From positions 24,308-88,307 of the forward strand of contig JAFKFI010000063.1 of the NCBI GenBank assembly GCA_017307285.1: a stretch of 64,000 nucleotides of DNA. Direction: 5' to 3'. Source of the stretch: Alphaproteobacteria bacterium. Lineage in GTDB: Bacteria; Pseudomonadota; Alphaproteobacteria; Acetobacterales; Acetobacteraceae. Under the pieces are notes generated by a model. It was not told the origin of the DNA, did no database searches, and worked only from the letters and a program-made list of their open reading frames with translations. The position numbers and the translations under genes are program-made. Below, piece after piece: positions 35,636 to 44,145 of the stretch. Numbering within the stretch: position 1 is the stretch's first letter; every line of letters begins with the position of its first letter.

Positions 35636-36828
35636 GAGGCGATCCTCCAGGCTTCTCCCGCGCGTCTCGGAGGCGCCGGGCGGGAGAGCAGGTCGACCAG
35701 CTCGCGCAGGCTGGCCAGGTTATGCACGGGGCGGAACTCGTCCACGTAAGGCAGCATCGCGCGAATCCCCTGGGATTTTGGCTCGAAGCCGGCCCAGCGC
35801 AACAGCGGATTGAGCCAGATCAGCCTTGTGCAGGAGCGATGCAGCCGATCCATGTTTTCCGCGAGATGCCGCGCGCCGTCGCGGTCGAGCCCGTCTGTGA
35901 TGAGCAGCACGACGGCGCCCTGGCCCAACACGCGCCGCGCCCAATCCTGGTTGAACCGCTCCAGCGCCTCGCCGATCCGCGTGCCGCCCGACCAGTCCGG
36001 CACGACATGCGCGACCATCTGGAAGGCGACCTCGGGGTCGCGGTGGCGGAGTTGGCGGGTGATGTTGGTCAGGCGCGTGCCGAACAGGAACACGCTCACG
36101 CGGTCCCGCTCATTCGTCACCGCGTGGAGAAAATGCAGCAATATCTGCGCATAGCGAGCCATCGATCCCGAGATGTCGCACAGCACGACCAGCGGCGGCG
36201 GCCGCGTCTGGCGACGTGAGCGGGCGATGCTCAAGATCTCGCCGCCCTGCCGGCGGTTCTCGCGGATGGTGCGGCGCAGGTCGACGCGCGGGCCAAGCGG
36301 GTCGGGCCGCAGCCGGCGGGTCGGGCGCAGATCGAGCGGCAGCACCAGCTTGCGAATTTCCGCCTTGGCGTTGGCGATCTCGGCGGCTCCCATCGCCTCG
36401 AAATCCATCTGCTGCAGCTGCTCGCGGTCGCTCACGGTGAGTACGGCGTCGGTCAGCGGCGGTTCGTCGCGCGGCTTCGGTCTGGTGTCGCGCGGTTGCG
36501 CGAACGCCTCGGCAACCCGCCGCCCGGCCGGCGGCGCGCGCTCCGCCTTCTTCTCCTTCCGCGCCTCCATCAGTCCCATGATCGCCGCTTGACGCGCGGC
36601 GGTCGGGTCGCGCCAGAACAGGGCGAAGGCCTGGTCGAATACTTCCTGGTGCTCGTGCCGATGGATCATCGCCGCTCGCAGGGCGGTGCGGGCCTGCGCC
36701 TTGTCACCGAGATCGATCAGCGACAGCCCGCGCAGCGCGGCGATCGATTCGGACGGCCCCACCGGCAGTCCGGCACGCCGTAGCAGCCGGGCGAAATGCA
36801 TCACGTTGGCGGCGAGCGTCGATGGCAT
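35632..36828 (-). CDS. coxE: CoxE-like von Willebrand factor A protein
   Basis: A 398-residue protein with an N-terminal helical part (FARLLRRAGLPVGPSESIAAL) and a C-terminal VWA domain with a metal-binding LCDISGSMARY (DxSxS) and VLLITDGLDRDG. CoxE works with the MoxR ATPase CoxD in maturing the bimetallic/Mo centre of CO dehydrogenase-like Mo-hydroxylases. It follows the DUF29 gene by 3 bases and overlaps the next gene by 4. Confidence 0.93.
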   Translation of the reverse strand: MPSTLAANVMHFARLLRRAGLPVGPSESIAALRGLSLIDLGDKAQARTALRAAMIHRHEHQEVFDQAFALFWRDPTAARQAAIMGLMEARKEKKAERAPPAGRRVAEAFAQPRDTRPKPRDEPPLTDAVLTVSDREQLQQMDFEAMGAAEIANAKAEIRKLVLPLDLRPTRRLRPDPLGPRVDLRRTIRENRRQGGEILSIARSRRQTRPPPLVVLCDISGSMARYAQILLHFLHAVTNERDRVSVFLFGTRLTNITRQLRHRDPEVAFQMVAHVVPDWSGGTRIGEALERFNQDWARRVLGQGAVVLLITDGLDRDGARHLAENMDRLHRSCTRLIWLNPLLRWAGFEPKSQGIRAMLPYVDEFRPVHNLASLRELVDLLSRPAPPRRAGEAWRIAS

Positions 36829-36831
36829 GTG

Positions 36832-37284
36832 TCAGGGGTCGGGATGCCAGCCCAGCACCTGCTCTGGGGAGTAGCTCAGCGTCTCCAGATCGACGGTGGG
36901 AGTCTCGTCGTACAGCTTGAGCTTGATCCCAACCGACCTCCGGACGCGCGGGATCTGCTTCGCGACGATCGCCGGTACCTCCCGGCGCAGGCTGGGGCTG
37001 CTTTCAAGGACATCCTCGATCTCGCGTTGTGCGTCGAGGATCGTGCTAATCCAGCCACGCCGCGGACCCTGCGCTGGCGAGGCGTCCAGCTTCATCAGGT
37101 GCTCTATGATCCGTGCGATCTGACTAGTGAGCGCGAGCCGCTCGGAATTGCCTACGCTCTCAATCTCCTCGGCGACATTTTCCCAGTCGACGGGCAGGTT
37201 TGATCCCGCGCCCGCCGCCTTGCGCAAGGCCGCCGATTGTTCCTGGCTCCAGAGGTAAATATCCCGGCGATAGAGGCTTCCCAT
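36832..37284 (-). CDS. DUF29 family protein inserted between coxD and coxE
   Basis: A 150-residue helical protein with the DUF29 pattern: LYRRDIYLWSQEQSAALR, VDWENVAEEIESVGNSERLALTSQI, a RGWISTILDAQREIEDVL helix. DUF29 proteins are of unknown function and usually occur as dispersed multi-copy genes in cyanobacteria and proteobacteria. The ATG at 37284 has GTGAGG 5-7 bases upstream; an ATG at 37302 is also possible. Its stop is only 3 bases from coxE, which suggests cotranscription. Confidence 0.85.
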   Translation of the reverse strand: MGSLYRRDIYLWSQEQSAALRKAAGAGSNLPVDWENVAEEIESVGNSERLALTSQIARIIEHLMKLDASPAQGPRRGWISTILDAQREIEDVLESSPSLRREVPAIVAKQIPRVRRSVGIKLKLYDETPTVDLETLSYSPEQVLGWHPDP

Positions 37285-37361
37285 GCGATCCTCACTGCCC
37301 ATCGCAGAGATAGTAGGATTAAGACCGCTGCCGGTCCACGGCGGCACCGTTGCCGCGACCG

Positions 37362-38288
37362 TCAGGCCGCGTCGGCGGCCGCCTCGGATACCAGCCGAGC
37401 GGCCTCTGCCCCGCGGACTTTCGCAATATCGTCCTGATATTTCAGCAATACGCCCAAGGTCTCGTTCACCGTCTCCGGCGTGAGCTCATGCTCGTTGAGG
37501 TAGTTGAGCGCGTTCGCCCAGTCGATCGTCTCGGCGACGCCCGGCAGCTTGAAAATGTCGGCGGTGCGCAGGCGCTGCACGAAGGCCACGACCTGCGCGG
37601 ATAGCTTCTCCGGCACGGCCGGCGCCTTAACCGCAAGGATGGCGCGCTCGCGGGCCGTGTTGGGGTAGTCCACCCAATGATATAGGCAACGCCGCCGGAT
37701 CGCATCATGCACCTCGCGCGTGCGGTTCGAGGTCAGCACCACCACGGGCCGGGTCTTGGCGCGGATCGTGCCGTATTCCGGGACGGTGAGCTGGAAATCG
37801 GCCAACACCTCTAGCAGGAACGCCTCGAACGGCTCGTCAGCCCGGTCGAGCTCGTCGATCAGCAGCACGGCGGGCGGCTGGTCGGGGTCGATGGCCGAGA
37901 GCAGCGGGCGGGTCTGCAGGAACTCGCGGGCGTAGATGTCCTGCGCCAGCACGTCGCGGTCGGTCTCGCCCGCCGCCTCGGCGAGCCGGATCGCCATGAG
38001 CTGGCGGGCGTGGTCCCATTCATAGGCCGCCGCCGAGAGGTCCATGCCGTCATAGCATTGCAGCCGCACCAGGCGTCGGTTCAGGCCCGAGGCGAGCACC
38101 TTGGCTATCTCGGTCTTGCCGGTTCCGGGTTCGCCCTCCAGCAGCAACGGCCGGCCCATCGACAGCGCGAGATGCGCGGTCGTCGCGAGCTCCCGGTCGG
38201 CGATGTAGCCCTGGCCGGCGAGCAGCGCGGAGGTCTCCTCGACCGAGGAGGGTAGCTGCGCGGCGGACGAGGTAGGCAGCTCCGGCAC
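37362..38288 (-). CDS. coxD: CoxD-like MoxR-family AAA ATPase
   Basis: A 308-residue AAA+ ATPase: Walker A GEPGTGKT (52-59), Walker B AVLLIDELDRAD, sensor VVVLTSNRTREVHDAIRRRC with the Arg finger region, and a C-terminal lid. CoxD-type MoxR proteins unfold or remodel the CODH-like enzyme during metal-centre assembly with CoxE. I used a GTG at 38288, which overlaps the TAG of coxG (TAGTG); the longer frame lies inside coxG and reads as basic, non-family sequence. Confidence 0.9.
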   Translation of the reverse strand: MPELPTSSAAQLPSSVEETSALLAGQGYIADRELATTAHLALSMGRPLLLEGEPGTGKTEIAKVLASGLNRRLVRLQCYDGMDLSAAAYEWDHARQLMAIRLAEAAGETDRDVLAQDIYAREFLQTRPLLSAIDPDQPPAVLLIDELDRADEPFEAFLLEVLADFQLTVPEYGTIRAKTRPVVVLTSNRTREVHDAIRRRCLYHWVDYPNTARERAILAVKAPAVPEKLSAQVVAFVQRLRTADIFKLPGVAETIDWANALNYLNEHELTPETVNETLGVLLKYQDDIAKVRGAEAARLVSEAAADAA

Positions 38289-38914
38289 TACAGCGAGGTT
38301 CCGTACAACAACACCAGGATGAAAATGAAGATTGCGATGCCGACCCAGGCGACGATCGGCAGCCCGAACGGCTCGCACGGGATCAGCGACATCGGGCTGA
38401 TCGCCGCGGGCGGGGGCGAGGCAGGGCGGGGCGCCACCTCAGCCGCCAATGGCGCTACGGGCGGCGTGACCCCGCCAAGGGTCAGGCGCTCGGTAAAGCG
38501 GTCGAAGAACTGGTCGGCCATCGACTTTGCCGTCGCGTCGATCAGCCGCGCCCCGAGCTGCGCGATCTTGCCGCCCACCTGCGCTTGCACGGCGTATTTC
38601 AGCAAGGTGGCACCGGCATCATCGGCGAGGTTGACCTTGGCGCCGCCCTTGGCGAAGCCGGCAACGCCGCCCTGGCCCTCGCCGCTGATCGTGTAGGCGT
38701 TGGGCGGGTCGAGGTCAGCCAGCTGAACCTTCCCGTTGAAGCGGGCGGCGATTGGCCCGATCTTCACCGACGCGGTCGCCTTCATCTCGTTCTCGGAGGT
38801 CTTTTCGAGCGACTCGCACCCGGGGATGCAGCTTTTCAGAACCTCGGGGTCGTTCAGGGCGTTCCAGACCCTCTCGCGCGGCGCCGGAATGCGCCGCTCG
38901 CCGGTCATATCCAT
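38288..38914 (-). CDS. coxG: CoxG-like SRPBCC protein with C-terminal membrane anchor
   Basis: A 208-residue protein. Residues 1-150 are the CoxG (SRPBCC/Bet v1-like) domain: ERVWNALNDPEVLKSCIPGCESLE, VKIGPIAARFNGKVQL, YAVQAQVGGKIAQLGARLIDATAK. A Pro/Ala linker follows, and a C-terminal hydrophobic helix (IVAWVGIAIFIFILVLLYG) anchors it. CoxG recruits CO dehydrogenase to the membrane. It is the first gene of the minus-strand operon ending at 32018; start ATG at 38914. Confidence 0.92.
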   Translation of the reverse strand: MDMTGERRIPAPRERVWNALNDPEVLKSCIPGCESLEKTSENEMKATASVKIGPIAARFNGKVQLADLDPPNAYTISGEGQGGVAGFAKGGAKVNLADDAGATLLKYAVQAQVGGKIAQLGARLIDATAKSMADQFFDRFTERLTLGGVTPPVAPLAAEVAPRPASPPPAAISPMSLIPCEPFGLPIVAWVGIAIFIFILVLLYGTSL

Positions 38915-38998
38915 GAAGCCTGTTCTCCGTTGCGTGCGGCGGACGTTACTTGCAGGGTCCGTGCCATGCAACCAAGCCACCTCCGACGGCCCGGCGCA

Positions 38999-40396
38999 AT
39001 GCGGCGGACCATGACAGCAATGCGTGGGCTGGCAGTCGGTTCCGCCCTCCTGACGCCGGCCCCTGCCTGGGCCGCCTCGGGCGGACCCGCGCCCGGCCCG
39101 ATCTGGAGCCTGCCGTTCATCGGTGTCCTGCTCTCCATAGCCCTCCTGCCCATCTTTGCCCCGCGCTTCTGGCACCGGCGGATGGGGATGGTCGCGCTGG
39201 GCTGGAGTGCCGCGCTGCTGGTACCGCTTGCGCTCACGTCCGGCGTCCATGTGGCAGCAGAGTCGGCTTGGCATGCCATTCTGATCGAATACCTACCATT
39301 CGTGACCCTCCTGCTGGCGCTGTACACGGCCGCGGGGGGTATTCTCGTGCGGGGCGGGCCGATCGGCTCGCCCGCTGGTAACACTGGGCTGCTGGTCATC
39401 GGCACGATGCTGGCCGGCGTGATGGGCACCACGGGGGCGGCGATGGTGTTGATCCACCCGTTGCTGCACGCCAATGCCCACCGCACGCGCAAGACCCATC
39501 TGGTGGTGTTCTTCATCGCCCTGGTGGCGAACGCGGGAGGCGCGACGACCCCGCTCGGCGATCCGCCGCTCTATCTCGGCTTCCTTCACGGGGTGCCGTT
39601 CTTCTGGCCCGTGACGCATCTCACGGGCCCCCTCGTCGTGCTCGCGGCTCCCCTGCTGATCGCGTTCTTTTGGCTGGACCGGCGGCTGGCTGCCGCAGAT
39701 CCGTCCCCCGGTCCGCGCGAGCGGTTCCATGTCCGCGGCCTGCCGAACATCGCCCTGATCGGCATTGCCGTTGCGACGGTTCTAGGAACGGGAATGTGGC
39801 AGCCGGGCGAGGTCGTGCTGCTGGGCCAGACCGTGGGCATCGCGCGGCTGACCGGCGACGCGGTGTTCCTGGCCGTGACACTCGCCTCGATTGCGATTAC
39901 GCCGCGTGCCGTGCGTCAGGGCAACATGTTCTCCTGGCACCCGATGGCGGAGGTCGCGACCCTGTTCGCCGCCATCTTCATCACCATCGGCCCAGTCCTC
40001 GCGATGCTGGCGGCCGGGCTCGAAGGCCCGCTCGCGCCGGTGCTCCGGCTGACCGCCAACGCCGCTGGAGAGCCGCTGCCGCTGGCCTATTTCTGGCTCA
40101 CCGGCGTGTTGTCGGCCTTCCTCGACAACGCGCCGACCTATCTGGTGTTCTTCGAGCTCGCGGGCGGCGATCCGGTGCATCTCACCGGGCCGCTCAACCA
40201 TGTCCTGACCGCCATCTCGGCCGGCGCCGTGTTCTTCGGGGCGCTCACCTATATCGGCAACGCGCCCAACATGATGCTGCGCGCCATCGCCTCGCACCGG
40301 GGCGTGCGGATGCCCGGCTTCTTCGGGTACATGGGGCTCTCGGCGATGCTTTTGCTCCCCGGCTTTCTCCTCCTGAGCTGGGTGTTCTTCCGGTAG
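38999..40396 (+). CDS. Sodium:proton antiporter-like (ion transporter superfamily) protein
   Basis: A 465-residue protein, possibly with a signal-like first segment (LLTPAPAWAA), about 11-12 hydrophobic helices, and two re-entrant-type motifs: GTTGAAMVLIHPLL with GGATTPLGDPPLYLGF, and FLDNAPTYLVFFELAGGD with TYIGNAPNMM. These repeats are typical of NhaD/ArsB-type antiporters. Ion specificity is uncertain. Candidate starts are ATGs at 38999, 39011 and 39020; the first is listed. It is divergent from coxG. Confidence 0.85.
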   Translation: MRRTMTAMRGLAVGSALLTPAPAWAASGGPAPGPIWSLPFIGVLLSIALLPIFAPRFWHRRMGMVALGWSAALLVPLALTSGVHVAAESAWHAILIEYLPFVTLLLALYTAAGGILVRGGPIGSPAGNTGLLVIGTMLAGVMGTTGAAMVLIHPLLHANAHRTRKTHLVVFFIALVANAGGATTPLGDPPLYLGFLHGVPFFWPVTHLTGPLVVLAAPLLIAFFWLDRRLAAADPSPGPRERFHVRGLPNIALIGIAVATVLGTGMWQPGEVVLLGQTVGIARLTGDAVFLAVTLASIAITPRAVRQGNMFSWHPMAEVATLFAAIFITIGPVLAMLAAGLEGPLAPVLRLTANAAGEPLPLAYFWLTGVLSAFLDNAPTYLVFFELAGGDPVHLTGPLNHVLTAISAGAVFFGALTYIGNAPNMMLRAIASHRGVRMPGFFGYMGLSAMLLLPGFLLLSWVFFR

Positions 40397-40446
40397 CCGG
40401 CGGGTTCGGCTATGCCCTGCGCGACAGAGCAGACCGGAGCCCCGCC

Positions 40447-41367
40447 ATGACCTACCTGGTTGCCGCAGACCTCCCGACCCAACCGGCCGGCGAGCGGTTC
40501 CGCGCCTTGTTGGCACGCGGGGGCATCCTGCAAATGCCGGGCGCGCATAACGGCATGGCCGCCTTGCAGGCGAAGGCGGCCGGGTTCGAGGCGCTGTATC
40601 TCTCGGGCGCGGCGATGACCGCCTCGATGGGCATTCCCGATCTCGGCATGATCACCGTCGACGAGGTGTGCTTCTTCGTCCGCCAGATCACCCGGGCGAC
40701 CGGCCTTCCGCTGCTGGTCGATGGCGACACCGGCTACGGCGAGGCGCTCAACGTGATGCACATGGTCCGCTCCTTCGAGGATGCCGGTGCCGCCGCCGTC
40801 CATATCGAGGACCAGCTGCTCCCCAAGAAATGCGGCCACCTCAACGACAAGAAGCTCGCGGACGCGCAGGACATGGCGGCCAAGATCGCCGCCGCCGCGA
40901 AGGCTCGCCGCCATCTCGTGGTTGTCGCCCGCACCGACGCGGCGGCGAGCGAGGGGATCGACGGCCCCGTCGCCCGCGCCAAGCTGTTCGTGCAGGCCGG
41001 CGCCGACGCGATCTTCCCCGAGGCGCTGACCACGGCCGAGATGTTCCGCGAGTTCGCCCGCCGGATGGAAGGCGTGCCGTTGCTCGCCAACATGACCGAG
41101 TTCGGCCGCACGCCATTCTTCACCGCGAGCGAGTTCGAGGCGATGGGCTACCGCATGGTGATCTGGCCGGTAAGCAGCCTGCGCGTGGCCAACAAGGCGC
41201 AGGAGGAACTCTACCGTGCGCTGCGCCGCGACGGCGGCACGCATACGATGGTCGACCGGATGCAGACCCGCGCCGAGCTCTACGCGGCGATCGGCTATCA
41301 CGATTACGAGGAACTGGACGCCTCGATCGTGAAGACGGTTATCCCGGAGGCGATGCCGCAGCGGTAG
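40447..41367 (+). CDS. prpB: 2-methylisocitrate lyase / PEP mutase family enzyme
   Basis: A 306-residue TIM-barrel enzyme: YLSGAAMTASMGIPDLG, PLLVDGDTGYGEALNV with metal Asp residues, HIEDQLLPKKCGHLNDKKL with catalytic Cys129, and VVVARTDA. The KKCGH signature separates it from PEP mutases. It cleaves 2-methylisocitrate to pyruvate and succinate in propionate breakdown; a related carboxylic acid cannot be excluded, since no prpC/prpD genes are nearby. Confidence 0.9.
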   Translation: MTYLVAADLPTQPAGERFRALLARGGILQMPGAHNGMAALQAKAAGFEALYLSGAAMTASMGIPDLGMITVDEVCFFVRQITRATGLPLLVDGDTGYGEALNVMHMVRSFEDAGAAAVHIEDQLLPKKCGHLNDKKLADAQDMAAKIAAAAKARRHLVVVARTDAAASEGIDGPVARAKLFVQAGADAIFPEALTTAEMFREFARRMEGVPLLANMTEFGRTPFFTASEFEAMGYRMVIWPVSSLRVANKAQEELYRALRRDGGTHTMVDRMQTRAELYAAIGYHDYEELDASIVKTVIPEAMPQR

Positions 41368-41390
41368 ACGCGAAACCCTATCCAAAAAAG

Positions 41391-41417
41391 TGGACATAGC
41401 TACATAAAAGATACAAA
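41391..41417 (+). promoter_or_regulatory. Possible AT-rich promoter before the glycosyltransferase gene
   Basis: The 81-base gap after prpB is strikingly AT-rich for this window. TGGACA (41391-41396) and TACAAA (41412-41417) could be -35 and -10 elements, although the 15-base spacer is short. Direct observation; activity is inference. Confidence 0.3.
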
Positions 41418-41422
41418 ATGCG

Positions 41423-41443
41423 CGCTTCCGAAATAAGGAAGCG
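41423..41443 (+). promoter_or_regulatory. Hairpin enclosing the ribosome-binding site of the glycosyltransferase gene
   Basis: CGCTTCC (41423-41429) and GGAAGCG (41437-41443) form a perfect 7-base stem with loop GAAATAA. The AAGGAAG ribosome-binding site of the GTG start at 41449 lies partly in the 3' arm, so folding would hide it. This could control translation; a partial terminator of prpB is an alternative. Confidence 0.45.
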
Positions 41444-41448
41444 TCGTC

Positions 41449-42429
41449 GTGATTACCCTTGTCATCCCCACCAGGAATCGGGCGTTCACCCTTGAGAAGG
41501 TTGCGCCCAGCTTCTTCTCGCAGCCGCTCGTCTCCGAGATCATCCTCGTGATCGACGCGGGCACCGACAGGACGGAGGAACTGGTCCGGTCGATCGCCAG
41601 CGGCTATCCGTCCGTCGCTCTGAAGATTGTCCGCAACCCGAGCCGGTCCGGCGCTGCCCACTGCCGCAACGTCGGGGCCCAGGCCGCCAGCAATGAATTC
41701 GTCTTGTACTGCGACGACGATCAGTATCTGAGCCCAGGATACGCGGCCACATGCTACAGCAAGCTGAACGCGGGCGCCGATATCGTTTGTGGACGGATGG
41801 TCAACCTGCTTGGCAACGAGACAATGGAGGAAGGCATTGCGCGGTTCGGAGAAGGCATCACCGACTCGCCTCCATTCGACCCCCGCACGCTGGACGCCGT
41901 GATGGGTGCGCGGGTAACGGGTGATGTGGTCGTGCCTGTCGCCAACAATGCCATCTTGACCCGAAAATCTCTCATCTTGCGAATGCCGTTCGATAGCTAT
42001 TATTCAGCTCGGACCGGCTGGCGTGAAGAGAGCGATTGCCAAATGAATGCTTTTGTTCACGGCTACAAGCTCCTAATGACCAATGATGCCCATACCGTCC
42101 ACCTGAGCTTTGCTGATACAGCAACGGGCGGCGCAAGAACCAATGCTGTCTACGCCCTCTATTGTGTCATTCGCAACACGCGGTACTTCTACCGCAAATA
42201 CCACCGCGGCTATGTCGCCGCCACCGGCTCGGATTGGTCACCCCGTCGGGCTCTGGTCATATTCGCCGCGCGGCAGACGCACGCCCGGCTTGTGCGGCCC
42301 CTCGTCGTCAGGCTGAGGAGCAGAGCGATTCGGCAATTTCGCAGGTTGCCGTTCGTCCGACCGCGGCCGCTGCTAAACCGATCGCACAGCATGGGGAATT
42401 CACCGGAACAGCACGAAGGCGCTCGATAG
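41449..42429 (+). CDS. Family 2 glycosyltransferase
   Basis: A 326-residue GT-A enzyme: ITLVIPTRNRAFTLEK at the N-terminus, SRSGAAHCRNVGAQ, the metal-binding CDDDQ (Asp89-91), and the ED-like GWREESDCQMN acceptor motif. The C-terminal 70 residues are very basic, perhaps for membrane contact. It starts with GTG at 41449. Base composition is lower in GC than the neighbours and it stands alone, which suggests acquisition. The last 30 bases overlap the opposing MFS gene. Confidence 0.88.
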   Translation: MITLVIPTRNRAFTLEKVAPSFFSQPLVSEIILVIDAGTDRTEELVRSIASGYPSVALKIVRNPSRSGAAHCRNVGAQAASNEFVLYCDDDQYLSPGYAATCYSKLNAGADIVCGRMVNLLGNETMEEGIARFGEGITDSPPFDPRTLDAVMGARVTGDVVVPVANNAILTRKSLILRMPFDSYYSARTGWREESDCQMNAFVHGYKLLMTNDAHTVHLSFADTATGGARTNAVYALYCVIRNTRYFYRKYHRGYVAATGSDWSPRRALVIFAARQTHARLVRPLVVRLRSRAIRQFRRLPFVRPRPLLNRSHSMGNSPEQHEGAR

Positions 42430-44031
42430 CGCCACCCACGCGCCCCAGGCGATCGGGATGCCGACAGCCAGCCAGGCGAGCACCGTGACGGCGCTGAACC
42501 CACCGCTGCCAACCCCCGAAGCGCGGGTCGGCGGCGGTGCGGCAGATGCGGGGATCGGCTCTTCCGCCATGAACCAGCGTGGCGGAAGCGGGCGGACCAG
42601 CAGGTTGGCGATGAAGCCCAGCACTAGCAGCCCGGCCAGGATGTAGAGCGTGACATTGTAGATCTGGTCGCGCGGCACGCCGGCGGCGATCTCGCCTTGG
42701 CGGATGTAATTGACCAGCACCGGCCCGATGATCCCGGCGGTGGACCAGGCGGTCAGCAGTCTTCCATGAATGGCGCCGACGTAGCGGGTGCCGAAAATAT
42801 CGGCGAGATAGGCCGGCACGGTGGAAAAGCTGCCGCCATACATCGACAGGATCACGCACATCATCGCCACGAACAGCGCGCGGCTGCCGAGATGGGCAGC
42901 CCAGGGCGCGCCTGCGTAGAGCACGATGCCGATGAGGAAGAAGCACGCATAGGTCGCCTTGCGGCTGATCACGTCCGACAAGGAGGCCCAGAAGAACCGT
43001 CCGCCAATGTTGAACAGCGACAGCAGCCCGGTAAAGCCGGCAGCGATCGCCGCAACCGCGACGCGCTGGCCGGGATCGAGCTGGGTGAAACCAATCTCCG
43101 GGTGGCCGATCAGCTTGCCGCCGAAAATCTCCTGCAGCATCGGCGAGGCCATGCCGATCACCCCGATGCCGGCGCTCACGTTCAGCGTCAGCACCCCCCA
43201 GATCAGCCAGAACTGCGGCGTGCGGTGCGCGTCTTCGAGGGCGACGTTGCCGTGGGTGATCATGGCGCGTTTGGCGTCGGGCGGGGTCCATCCGGCCGGC
43301 TGCCAGCCCTCCGGCGGCACCCGGTAGCCGAACGCCCCCGCCATCATGAACACGAAATAGATCACCGCCAGCGCCACGAAGGTCTGCCACACGCCGACCT
43401 GGACCGGGCCGTGGAACACGTTGATGAGGTGATTGGCGAGCGGTGCGCCGATCATCGCGCCGCCGCCGAAGCCCATGATCGCCATGCCGGTCGCCATGCC
43501 GCGCCGGTCGGGGAACCATTTTATCAATGTCGAGACGGGCGAGATGTAGCCGAGGCCGAGGCCGACGCCGCCGATGATCCCGGAGCCGAGCCACATCAGC
43601 CAGAGCTGATGCACCCAGATGCCGAACGCCGCGATCAGCAGCCCACCGCACCAGCAGATCGCGGCCACCACACCCGCCTTGCGCGGCCCGGCCCGCTCCA
43701 GCCAGCCGCCCCATACGGCGGCCGCTGCGCCGAGAATCACGAAGAAAAGGGTAAAGATCCAGCCGAGGTCGGCGATTGGCCAGTCGCAGCTCGTGGTGAA
43801 CAGCGCCGAGACCAGGGAGAGCCCTGGGCAGACCACCGGCTTCTGCACCCCCAGCGCGCGCGACAGCGGCAGCCAGAACACGCTGAAGCCGTACGCCATG
43901 CCGATGCAGAGATGGATCGCCAGCGCGGCCGGGGGCACCAGCCATCGGTTGAAGCCCGGTTCGGCGATGATGCGCTCACGATCGAGAATGCCAGGCGCCG
44001 GAGCGGCACCTGCGATGCTGCTGGCCGTCAT
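42400..44031 (-). CDS. MFS transporter, oxalate/formate antiporter (OFA) type
   Basis: A 543-residue transporter with 12 or more hydrophobic helices: AIHLCIGMAYGFSVFWLPLSRALG at the start, GGVGLGLGYISPVSTLIKWFPDRRG (the OFA signature), MGFGGGAMIGAPLA and NIGGRFFWASLSDVISRK. OFA members exchange oxalate/formate or other carboxylates. A conserved C-terminal pair of helices follows an Ala/Pro linker (about 490-515). Confidence 0.92.
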   Translation of the reverse strand: MTASSIAGAAPAPGILDRERIIAEPGFNRWLVPPAALAIHLCIGMAYGFSVFWLPLSRALGVQKPVVCPGLSLVSALFTTSCDWPIADLGWIFTLFFVILGAAAAVWGGWLERAGPRKAGVVAAICWCGGLLIAAFGIWVHQLWLMWLGSGIIGGVGLGLGYISPVSTLIKWFPDRRGMATGMAIMGFGGGAMIGAPLANHLINVFHGPVQVGVWQTFVALAVIYFVFMMAGAFGYRVPPEGWQPAGWTPPDAKRAMITHGNVALEDAHRTPQFWLIWGVLTLNVSAGIGVIGMASPMLQEIFGGKLIGHPEIGFTQLDPGQRVAVAAIAAGFTGLLSLFNIGGRFFWASLSDVISRKATYACFFLIGIVLYAGAPWAAHLGSRALFVAMMCVILSMYGGSFSTVPAYLADIFGTRYVGAIHGRLLTAWSTAGIIGPVLVNYIRQGEIAAGVPRDQIYNVTLYILAGLLVLGFIANLLVRPLPPRWFMAEEPIPASAAPPPTRASGVGSGGFSAVTVLAWLAVGIPIAWGAWVALSSAFVLFR

Positions 44032-44145
44032 CCCACCCTCCCGTCCGCCCGTCTGAAGCGGGCGTTGTCGCTATCCTGATACAAGTACGATGTTTCCGGC
44101 AATGCCCACTTGCCGGCACCGGGATTTGGCCCATTTGCTGGCGCG

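Noticed and set aside
32018..38914. Annotating the region as a CO dehydrogenase operon
   Set aside because: No coxM, coxS or coxL subunit is present. The accessory proteins also serve other xanthine-oxidase-family enzymes.
40249..41661. Minus-strand open frame of 470 codons opposite prpB
   Set aside because: No domain, and it spans the AT-rich promoter gap and the start of the glycosyltransferase gene; prpB on the plus strand has clear catalytic motifs.
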